DNA from: Geosiphon pyriformis
Taxonomy: Eukaryota > Glomeromycota > Glomeromycetes > Archaeosporales > Geosiphonaceae
DNA length: 64,000 nt
Assembly: GCA_016748015.1 (NCBI GenBank)
Contig: JAAOMT010000435.1
Coordinates: 43,423-107,422, forward strand
Reading direction: 5' to 3'
Positions 55,773 through 64,000 of the stretch are shown one piece after another. Every line of letters starts with the position of its first letter. Position 1 is the stretch's first letter. The notes below the pieces were generated by a model. That model worked only from the letters and a program-made list of their open reading frames with translations. It made no database searches and was not told the origin of the DNA. Both the position numbers and the translations under genes were made by a program.

Positions 55773-57686
55773 TTAATAAACTGGAGTTTGATAAACTGGT
55801 GGTTGATAAATTGGTTGGTGCATCATAGGCAGGTAAGTGGATTGGTATTGGTCTTGATTCGGGTGATGGTTTGAAGTCTGGAACTGGCAATCGGGTTTTC
55901 TATATTGATTTTCCAATTGTGAATTGTTATAAGTATGGCAGTTGGCTCTGATGTGCCCTTGTTTACCACAGTTGTGGTAGATGCGCGTCTCTGGCTGCCA
56001 TGACTGATTGAATGACGATAATAGACATGATTGATTTTGGAAACAATTCACGTTTCTCTGATTGTTATGCCATTGAAAAGATTAATAAATTGTGCAATTG
56101 TCAGCTAAGTATCTCTCTAATTTCTGATTAATTGAATCACTAAATTGCTTCAATTTGGAATCCAATTCAGATGATCCATTTATTGTTAGATTCAGAGCTT
56201 GAGCATGATTAGCTTTTAGTTCAACTGCTTCAAAATCCTTGGTGTAAGTGACTGCAGTTGGAAGGTCCACTGGGTGCATTGGATGTACTCATTGTAGGAT
56301 GCTACTGTGCAATCTTCTAATAAATTGATTTAAAATCTGTGGTGTTGTAAAATAGTCAGCTTGGATGGCTTGTATTTGGCATAGATTTCTATGAAAGCAT
56401 CCCAAGTAGGTAGTGACTGCTTCAGTATCTCTTTGTCTGATAGTTGTAAAGGTGTTGGCTAATTTGTTGATACTATTATTGTTGCTAAAGTACTGCAAGA
56501 ATTCAGTTTTGAATTCATTAAAATTTTGGGGTTTGACAGTGAGGCTTTGATACCATGCATCAGCAGTATCCTGGAAAAAATAATAAATCACTTGCATCAC
56601 TCTAGCATCATCCCAATTATTGGTTGTAATAGCTTTGGCTATGTTATTTAACCAGACTTGGGTGTTGTCTTTTTCATCATTGAATTTGTCGAGTTTTGTG
56701 ATGGGTGTATAAGTCATTTGTTGTTGCTGTGGTGGTGGAAGTTGTTGTTGTTGTTAAGACAATACTGGTAGTGGTTGTTGATTTTGTTGGTTCTGTGGTT
56801 GGATGGGCTGGCCAATTGGTTCAACAGATGGTTAATCGATGATGATAACTGAAGATAAGTGTTAATTAATTACTTTGGGATTTAGATTGTTCTGATTTGG
56901 TGAAGTTTGAATATTTGGAGTGTTATTTTCTTGATTGTCTAAATTTGGCTAGGTTTGAAAGTTCGGAGTTTCAATTTTGGGGTTTTTTTGATTTGGATTT
57001 CTCAGAGTTTGATTGTTTGGGGTTTCAAATTCTGGGTTTTCAGGGATTGGGTTTTGGTAAGTAAACTCTTGATCCTCAGATTTTTCTTCCTTTTTTTCTT
57101 GTTCCTCTTCTTCAGATAATTCCCACAGAGTAGCAGTGCCGAAATTTGGTGGTGATAGTGGTGATTGAAGTCCTAATGGTGTTGGCGATCATGATTTAAA
57201 TCCTTCAAAATATGCACCATATGGTCCTAATAACTTCTTTTTTCTCTGTTTACTTTAGAACAAAAATCTTCCAAAGGCTGCTGTCATGTTTGATGTGGAT
57301 GCACTGGTAGATGTAATATTAATGGCACTTCCGGGTATATAGTGGTATGATGGATTAGTTGGGGACTCAATTCTTGTTTTCTTCCAAGTAGGTGGTTGTA
57401 TTTTTTGAGGTATTACTGCTGGTGTTTGTAGTTTTTCTTTGCCTTTACTTGTGTAAGTAATTGGGTATCTTTGTTGTATGTGGTGTTCAATTTCTTTGTT
57501 AATCTCAGTAATGATGGATGCAAAATTATGATTTGTGGGTAGGCTGGTGTTTTGAATTAATTTGTTGTAAAAAGTTTCTCTCACTAATTCAATATTTATG
57601 GATGTTCTCAACAGATAAACAATCCTTTCATTAATGTAGAAATTGAAAGCTGATTCTGCTGATATGTGATTATGGGTTAATTCCAA
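55773..57686 (-). pseudogene. Element A gag (capsid and zinc knuckle)
   Basis: N-terminal segment (57686 to 57255); a Gln/Pro-rich linker with stops; a capsid-like region typical of retrotransposon gag (56717 to 56289; MTYTPITKLDKFNDEKDNTQ, then FFQDTADAWYQSLT, FKTEFLQYFSNN); a helical spacer (56279 to 56082); and a zinc knuckle (about 55980-55930) reading YHNCGKQGHIRANC. Its first ligand is Tyr instead of Cys. Confidence 0.75.
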
Positions 57687-57803
57687 ATGTTAACAGTAAT
57701 GTTGAAATAAGAATTTTGCAAATCCTAAATGGTTTGCTCCGATGTTTTCTGATTCTGCCACTTTTGGATGGGGTTGTTGATGCTGGTTCTCTGTAGGATT
57801 ATA

Positions 57804-57820
57804 CCTCACAAGGAGCACCA
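57804..57820 (-). other. Primer-binding site of element A
   Basis: Minus strand TGGTGCTCCTTGTGAGG, two bases inside the 5' LTR and identical to the site in element D. Confidence 0.65.
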
Positions 57821-57822
57821 AA

Positions 57823-58668
57823 TGTTATGAGTGATTATTTGGGATGTTGAATTAAATAACAAATCTGTAACTTGGTGCTAAAAGTTATTTGTGTTGATGT
57901 TATTAATCTGAAGGTTTTGTATCTGAAGATTTCAGTTTGAGTTCTTTGTATAATGGACAGAGATTCAATAGTTGTTTTATTTGTAACTTCCCAGAATTGC
58001 AATTCTGTTAATTCTTTTCTCGGCGTGATAGCCAGCAATCCTCTGGTAAGTATTCTGTATCTTCTGTACATGTTCTACTCTTTCACAGAGGTCTTTTACC
58101 AGGCAATCCTTGACGTCAGTAATCTAGTGCTTTATTCAACCAATTAGTGCACAACAATAAAATCAAAATAAAATAAAGAAAAGAAATAAAAGAAAATCAT
58201 AAATAAGCCAAGGCAATTTTGCAAGTCAGTATCCTGTCAATAGCCGTGATCAAGAACTATTGTTCCAGTGGGTTTAAGTATTAATTACTATTAACATAGA
58301 GTGTTGATAGTGGAATTTAGGTTTGAAATACCAAATAGTTATTTATTGTGTTTGGAAGGTTGTCTAGATAAAATCTAAACTTGAAGGTCTGTCTTTTTAG
58401 CTTCTAATCCTACTGCTATATATACATAATTGAAATTTCTCAATTCCTTAATTCTTCACCACAGGAATTCTGGGATTCCTGGAATCCTGCAATTTCTTTG
58501 AAAGGAATCTTGGAATTCTGGAATCCTGCAATTCTTTGTGAGAATCCTGTAATTCCTGGAATTCTGCAATTTCTAAGAGGAATCCTGGAATTCCACATTT
58601 TACTATGTCTACTTCTAATTGGCTAATAACTATGCTAATATATATTCTCTATATTTCTATGAGTAACA
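57823..58668 (-). repeat. 5' LTR of element A (846 bp)
   Basis: Runs TGTTATGAGTG...GAGTAACA on the plus strand. Same length as the 3' LTR at 38888-39733, with scattered, mainly transition differences. Contains the GGAATCCTGGAATTC-type repeat block at about 58464-58597. Confidence 0.92.
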
Positions 58669-58672
58669 ACAG

Positions 58673-58855
58673 CTAAGAGATTCATTTCTTATATAACTGT
58701 CAAAAATAGTCAATGATCAGGTTAATAACTAGGTCAATGATCAGATCATTGATTAGGTCAATGATCACTTTTTAAAAATAGAGTGACTAATTTATGTAAC
58801 ATTAGTGGCTAATATATGTAATAATTAATAAGAAATATAAGTTTCAATTATAATA
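58673..58855 (-). repeat. 3' LTR of element C, right piece
   Basis: Begins CTAAGAGATTC, following the second ACAG, and ends CAATTATAATA, matching 2903-3085 of element D, including the five 12-bp units (58709-58768). On the minus strand its inner flank is the purine-rich GAAGAGAATAA. Confidence 0.85.
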
Positions 58856-58914
58856 TTATTCTCTTCAAAAAGATTGAGCTCTGGCAAAATTAAGCTATTC
58901 ATAGTGTAATTTAT

Positions 58915-59481
58915 TTAAAAAGTTTTATCTAATTCAAAGCTAACTAGTTTGTTGAAGTCTTTTGTGGATAGGGTATATAATACTTGAAATAAAATGAGTT
59001 TTGTATCCAAGAGGCCAAATCTTTGTATTAGAGTTTTGGCTCTTTTAGCAATAGTTAAAACTCTTGAAACATTTAATCATATAATGCCCAAAATTTCTGT
59101 CTGTATCTCTGAAGTTGTTTTCTTTATGAGTTTCATATCCTCTATGATTTCTCCAAGATGACTATAGAGTTCTAATTGCTTTTTATATGACAAGTTTTTG
59201 TCTATGGGTAAGATTTCTTGAAGTGTTTTTCCAATTGTGCTGGAAGGTAAAAGTATAGCTGCTGTTATATTTTCTAACAGATATTTATCTATTTTGTTAC
59301 CATTTTTTTCTCTTCTGGTAGTGGTTTTTTTTGGTCTAATAACAGTATGTGTTCCACTGTTATCAGTTATGGTGGTTTGTTTTCCAATGGTTAGGGTAGC
59401 ATTTGAATAATTTTTAATCTAATGTTCATAGAGAGTATAGAAGATGTTTTGAATGTTTTGATCCAAAAAATAATTATTCAT
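58915..59481 (-). pseudogene. Element C extra ORF after integrase (ORF3), one stop
   Basis: From ATG 59481 a 189-codon frame runs to TAA at 58915, with one internal TAG at about 59419. Pieces: NATLTIGKQTTITDNSGTHT, DKYLLENITAAILLPSSTIG, KKQLELYSHLGEIIEDMKLI and VLTIAKRAKTLIQRFGLLDT. Mostly helical and charged, with no membrane segment and no recognised domain. Comparable in size and place to ORF3 of element B. Confidence 0.55.
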
Positions 59482-59559
59482 GTTGATTGAAGATATCTCT
59501 GTTTTGGGAATGGTGCATTTATTTATACTTGATTTTTGATGATTAATTGAGTCGGTATT

Positions 59560-60790
59560 ACCACAACAAGCAACCAATCAGGTCGTTTATAATATTTTTT
59601 AAGTTATGTACCATAAACAAGACAATTATTGAAGATTGTTCTAGATTAATCTTAAAGAATATAAGAATCATTATTCAAAACTTTGTTGACTATAAAGGGT
59701 CTTTTTCATCAGCTAGAGAATTTATCACCATAAACATTGTTTTTGTCTGAGTAGTATTCCAATACTAAGTCACCAACACTTAAAGAAAGTGTTTTATAGG
59801 TTTTTTTTTTCTTAAGCTTTTCTTGAAACTGTTTTATCTTTTTAAAAACAATTATTTGTGCTTCTACCAAAGAATCAAGAATGATATCAAGTCTTCTTTG
59901 CAAAATGTCTTTGTAATTTCCTATTGTAATCTCTTTAAAGGGTATTGTTTCAATGTTAGTTTCTATTAATAGTATTGTCATGTGTTCATAGAGCAGATAA
60001 AAAGGTTCATAACTTGTTATATCATAATTTACAGTTCTATAAGCAAACAAAGCTGAAGGCAGTACTTTGTCTCATAAGTTTGTTTTTTCACTGGTTTTGG
60101 TTAAGGTTTTACATAATATTCTATTAAAACATTCTACTAGACCATTTGTTTGGGAGTAATAAGAGAAGAAAAGTTTATAATGTATTCCTATTTTTCTACA
60201 AAATTCTTCAACCAGTATACTGAAAAAAGCTCTTTTTTTATCAAATAAAAGTTCTTTGGGGCAACCATAATGACAAATGATATCTTTATAAATAAAATTG
60301 GCTATAAAGACTGCTGTTTGGTCAGGAGTGGCTCTTGCTTTTACCCACTTTATAAGATAGTCAGTAGTTGTGATAATGTATCTGTTGCTATTAGGAGTTA
60401 TTATTAAAGGTCCAACAACATCTATACCAATTCTGTTAAATGGTTGACCAATAGAGATTTGATGAATATCTTTTTTGCAATTGGATTTGCCTTTTTTTTG
60501 GCAAATATCACAGATTTTGATGTATTCAGCAATGTCTTTTCCCAAGGTAGACCAATAATAACGAGTTAAAGTTTTCTGAATTATTTTTGTTTTTCCAAAA
60601 TGTCCAGCTAATGAGTCAGTATATATGTTGTATATTACAATTTCTCTTTCTTCAAATTTAATGATTCTTTGGAGGCAATCAGGATCTTTTTTGTTTCTTT
60701 TGTATAATTGGTTCTGGTGGATTAAATAAAAATTTGATTATTTATGCAAATGTTTTCTTTGCTGTTGAGTGTATTCTGGTGGGTATTGTC
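59560..60790 (-). pseudogene. Element C integrase (broken)
   Basis: Zinc-region Cys (IKICDICQKKG), core with the first Asp kept (NRIGIDVVGPL), second Asp in ELLFDKKRAFFS and Glu in NGLVECFNRILC, so the DDE triad is intact. The C-terminal part (SLSVGDLVLEYYSDKNNVYG) reads to about 59709, where two adjacent TGA stops precede KRPFIVNKVLNN. Stops also occur upstream. Confidence 0.75.
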
Positions 60791-61365
60791 ATTTACTCAA
60801 AAATTCTATTAAGACAGAGTAGTTGTCCAAGTCCATTATCGTGTTTGTTTATAAAGAAGTTATTAATAATTAAGTTGGTTTAGTTTAAGAGATTATAATA
60901 TCACTGAATGGTAAGTCTAGAGAGAGCATCTGCATTTTGATGATTTGCTTCTTTGTGGTGTTGAATATCATAGTCGAATTCATCCAAGTAAAGTATCCAG
61001 TGAGTTATTTGTTTGTATTTCAGTTTCTTTTTATTGTGCAGCCAAACCAAGGCTTAATGATCTGTTACTACTAAGAATTTTGCACCAAAAAGATATTGTT
61101 CCCAGTAACTAGTAGCCTAAACTACTGCTAAACATTCCTGTTCAATAACTGAATAGTTTTTTTTTGCTGGTATAAGAGATCTATTGGCATATGCTATAGC
61201 ATGTTCTCTGTCATTTTCATTTTTCTGTGAAAGAACAGCACCAAATCTATAGCCAGATGCATCAGTGTGAAGGATAAAAGATTGGTTCAGATTAGGTTGC
61301 TTGAGAATTGGTTCAGTAATAAGTTTTTCCTTTAGAATTTCAAAAGCTTTTTGTTGATGAACGTC
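60791..61365 (-). pseudogene. Element C RNase H region (broken)
   Basis: Reads QSFILHTDASGYRFGAVLSQ, REHAIAYANRSLIPAKKNYS, then ATSYWEQYLFGAKFLVVTDH and HWILYLDEFDYDIQHHKEAN, the normal Ty3/gypsy order. There are three in-frame stops: TGA and TAG where Trp is expected and TAA where Gln or a similar residue is expected. Confidence 0.72.
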
Positions 61366-62100
61366 TCAGTGATAATTGACATTTTTCCTGAGTAGCTGAT
61401 TAAAAGAAAAGGTGATTTTGAAGAAATTCTTAATAAATTTGTGATAATAAAAGACCAAACCAAGAAAAGAGTGTAGTTTAGAAACATTCATTGGTTGTCT
61501 AATGTTCTGAACTTTTTTAACTTTAGCTGGGTCAAAGAAGATTCCATCTTTTGTAATAAGATAACCAAGGAACTTGGTGGATTGGTGTCCAAAGAAAAAT
61601 TTGATTGGGCTGATTTTGAGACCAGCATTTTTGAGCAGATCAAAAACCTTTTGTAAATGTTTAAGGTGTTCATTCCAGATTTTTGAGTAGACTATTATGT
61701 CATCTAAGTAGACCAAAACAAAGTTTTCTTTTACTGATTTAAATACTTTGTCTATTAGGCATTGAAAAGTGGGAGGGGCATTGGTAAGACCAAATGGCAT
61801 GACTGTGAATTCATAGGTGCCATATTTGGTAATGAAAGCAGTTTTTTTTCTGCTTTCTGGATCCATTTATATTTACCAGAATTCAGCAGTTAAGTCAATA
61901 GTTGAGAAGAAAGCAGCACCATTGAATTTATTTAGCATTGCATCAATTTTGGGGAGTGAGTACATGTCTCTTATAGTAATGACATTTAATTGGCAGTAGT
62001 CAACACAAAAGCATAGGGTTCCATCTTTCTTGGATACCACTACAACTGAAAAAGCCTATTCATTCTTAGTTTTTTGTATGAATCCAAGATCTTTTATCTG
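61366..62100 (-). pseudogene. Element C reverse transcriptase
   Basis: Reads LCFCVDYCQLN, FFSTIDLTAEFW, then an open stretch (61866 to 61366) with KKTAFITKYGTYEFTVMPFG, LTNAPPTFQ, the intact catalytic box VLVYLDDIIVYS, KFLGYLITKDGIFFDPAKV and SFLGLVFYYHKFIKNF. Two TAA stops, each where Gln fits, lie between FW and MDPESRKKTAF. The best preserved polymerase in the window, but still interrupted. Confidence 0.82.
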
Positions 62101-62780
62101 GTTTATCTCTTTCTTAATAAACTTATTATTGCATTAATTGGATTGATAGGGCTTCAAATAGATGGGACAAGTTTCTTTTGTAGTAATGGTGTGTTGTATT
62201 ACATGGATTTGTCCAGAAGTATCACCTTCTTTTGAGATAACTGGGCTATTCCTAGTCAACAGATTTTCAATGTCAACTTTTTTTTCTTTAGGGGAAGATT
62301 CTCTTTGTTTTATAATTAGTAATTAGATTTCAGGTGGTTCACTCTTAAAGGACTTCTGTACTTTTTTTAGTTCTTCTCTGGATATCAAACTAATTGGCTT
62401 CTAATTTTTGTAATAGATTAAACAGAACTTGCATTCATTATTAGGAGAATACAAAGGTTTATTGCATCAACATCTGGCACAAAGGCCATGCCACCAATAA
62501 CTGTATTTTGCTTTCTTGCCAGGTTTTTTATCAAAGATTCTTCTGAGGATATCATAGTAGGGCCAGCAAATCAGCTTGTTATTTACCATGATCTTTTCTT
62601 TGTCAGCTTTAATATTGTCCAGTGGCTTGCCATTGCTGGTAAAAATAGTATAGGCGAGTTCAGCCATTTCTTTTTGTTCTTCTTGATCTTCTTTTTCATT
62701 GCTCTCATTATTATCTAATTCATCTAATTGTTCTTTTTCTTGGTTTTGCTTGGGTACTGGAGAGGTTGTTCAATAACAGT
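62101..62780 (-). pseudogene. Element C spacer between protease and reverse transcriptase
   Basis: A charged, broken region with a Trp/Cys-containing segment (YSYWWHGLCARC, then CNKPLYSPNNECKFC). The two C-x2-C pairs may form a small zinc site. No dUTPase is present. This is the main structural difference from elements A and B. Confidence 0.5.
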
Positions 62781-63500
62781 ACTTAACCACAATGGGTTTT
62801 TTCACCACATCTGATGGTTAGTTCACAAAGCTCATAGTCAAGTAGTGCTTTAGCTTTCTTAAGCCACTTATTGCCAACAATTATGGTATACTCTTTTGCT
62901 TCAAATACTTCCATATTAGTTTCAATGCTGATACCATTGATGTGGACAGGAATAGCTTTGGCTATGCCCAGGTCTTTCTTTTTGTTACCATGTACATTAG
63001 TTATTGGTCTTGTGGAAGGCTCATCAATTTTTCTGCCAATTGCTTTAAGAAAGTGTTTGGCAATTACACTAACAGATAATTCACTATTTAGGATCAGATC
63101 AATGAAGTAACCAGCCACTTGGGCTTTACAAATCAGAGGGGTGACATTGCTATTATTAGCAAGTTTAGCTTGGCAAAAATTTTTGTTGGTCTTTAGTGTC
63201 TTCTTCTTTGATATCAATGATTTGCAAAGATTTTTTCTGAACTGTGAATGGGTCATTAGTTGGCCAAATGTAATGTGTGCAGACATTTTCATGAGATCTT
63301 TGACAACAAAATAGGATTCAGATTTTTGTACAATTTTTGGAGATTCTAACTTTAGAGAATTTTTAAAAACTTTAGTCTTTGGTGGTTCATTATTATCAGC
63401 AATTGATGTAGAGGCTTTTTTTTGGATCTATAACGAAATCAACTTTGGCTTTCTTTTTCTTTCTTGTTGATTCAGAAGTGTTGATTACTAGTTCATCCAT
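62781..63500 (-). pseudogene. Element C aspartic protease region
   Basis: The open part (63292 to 62783) contains FIDLILNSELSVSVIAKHFL where element D has LILDSGSSISVI. The active-site DSG is therefore changed to NSE, which removes the catalytic Asp. The C-terminal half (KEYTIIVGNKWLKKAKALLD) is well preserved. Confidence 0.72.
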
Positions 63501-63539
63501 GTCATGGTCATTATCAGTTAAGTTAAAATATAAAAGAGG

Positions 63540-64000
63540 TTTTCTTCTAGTTGGCTTGTATTCTTACCCTTTGGAGATATATCTACCAGTTTAAAGACTG
63601 ATAAATAGTGGCTTCAACTAAGGAATCCTCTTCAAAGAAATTAATGTTGGCATAATTGGGTCTTTGATTGAGAACATTGTTGTTGATAGTTTTGTTGTTT
63701 TGATTGTTATTGTTTCTGGAAACTGGAAGTGACAAAGGAGAATTTTTACAATTTCTGGAGAAATATCCAGTTAATCCACAGTGATAACACACAGATGGGC
63801 CACAATTTTGTTGTCTTTAATAAGGGAGTTGCTGGGGCTGATTAAAGTGGAGTTCAAATCTGAGTCTTTGGGGTTGTTGATTCTCTTTGACTGCTTGGGC
63901 TAAGGGTTTTAATAACCAGGCAAGATTAGCTATAAGTTTATCTATTAATTGTTTATTTGGGTTTTGAGTTTGGGCAATAAAAGAAGTAGCAGCCATTTGG
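63540..64000 (-). pseudogene. Element C gag, zinc-knuckle part (runs off the edge)
   Basis: Contains CYHCGLTGYFSRNC (about 63790-63750), where Tyr replaces the His ligand seen in element D, an Asn-rich tail, and upstream of it a Gln/Pro-rich linker continuing past 64000. Confidence 0.65.

Larger units (their letters stand above)
38888..58668 (-). mobile_element. LTR retrotransposon A (middle), interrupted by element B
   Basis: A complete Ty3/gypsy-type element with two 846-bp LTRs, 19.8 kb as found and about 10.2 kb once element B is taken out. It lies on the minus strand: 5' LTR 57823-58668, primer-binding site 57804-57820, gag, protease, Cys-rich module, dUTPase, reverse transcriptase/RNase H, integrase, extra ORF, polypurine tract, 3' LTR 38888-39733. 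Most coding pieces from 57686 down to 50385 share one reading frame, so Gag-Pol was probably a single long ORF. It has a 4-bp target duplication (ACAG). Many stops and lost catalytic residues make it inactive. Confidence 0.92.
38405..64000 (-). mobile_element. LTR retrotransposon C (outermost), interrupted by element A
   Basis: A Ty3/gypsy-type element on the minus strand whose 5' end lies beyond 64000. Its 3' LTR is split: 38405-38887 on one side of element A and 58673-58855 on the other. The two pieces align in order with the uninterrupted LTR of element D (2420-3085) and total the same 666 bp. From 58855 upward come a polypurine stretch, an extra ORF, integrase, RNase H, reverse transcriptase, a Cys-containing spacer, protease and gag. 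C has no dUTPase, unlike A and B. It is the oldest of the three nested elements. Confidence 0.88.

Noticed and set aside
42933-63300. In-frame TGA at Trp positions in the retroelements, suggesting a recoded genetic code.
   Set aside because: TAG and TAA occur at comparable positions (Trp and Gln), one TGA replaces an Arg codon, and normal TGG is used nearby. Decay by transitions explains all of them.

Overview
The window is nuclear DNA of a filamentous fungus. Protein-coding genes are split by short GT-AG introns, intergenic DNA is extremely A+T-rich with many microsatellites, and retroelements fill both flanks. The degenerate LINE at 3.9-10.6 kb resembles a two-ORF family I associate with arbuscular mycorrhizal fungi (Rhizophagus/Glomeromycotina). 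That assignment is inference from recognition, not from a search.

Layout. 1-3085: 5' end of a Ty3/gypsy-type element on the minus strand (called D; LTR, primer-binding site, gag, start of protease), running off the left edge. 3.9-10.6 kb: decayed LINE on the plus strand (RRM/zinc-knuckle ORF1; endonuclease, reverse transcriptase, RNase H ORF2). 12.5-37.5 kb: an island of eight conserved genes: RACK1 (+) with a U24-like box C/D snoRNA in its fourth intron; a Kre9/Knh1-like GPI-anchored protein (-); mitochondrial dihydroorotate dehydrogenase (+); a short-chain dehydrogenase (+) with an apparent AT-AC (U12-type) intron; DRG1 GTPase (+); the Ebp1/PA2G4-like protein (-); QCR8 of complex III (+), divergent from PA2G4; and cullin-3 (-). 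Exon structures were rebuilt by hand so that splice sites, phase and protein family agree.

38.4-64 kb: three LTR retrotransposons, all on the minus strand, nested inside one another. Element B (40540-50091) sits in the 3' end of the integrase region of element A (38888-58668). A in turn sits inside the 3' LTR of element C (38405 to beyond 64000). Both inner insertions have clear 4-bp target duplications (GTGG for B, ACAG for A). C and D are the same family: joining the two pieces of C's LTR gives 666 bp, exactly the length of D's LTR. A and B carry a dUTPase and a cysteine-rich module between protease and reverse transcriptase, and all three elements have an extra ORF after integrase.

The LINE and the LTR elements all look dead. 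Stops sit at tryptophan, glutamine and arginine codons, and catalytic Asp/Glu are changed to Asn/Lys, a pattern of C:G to T:A transitions. The host genes are independently transcribed. RACK1, DRG1 and PA2G4 all touch translation or ribosome biology, but nothing suggests co-regulation beyond one shared PA2G4/QCR8 promoter. There are two assembly gaps (21618-21637 and 48105-48354). I found no complete tRNA gene, rRNA or CRISPR array.
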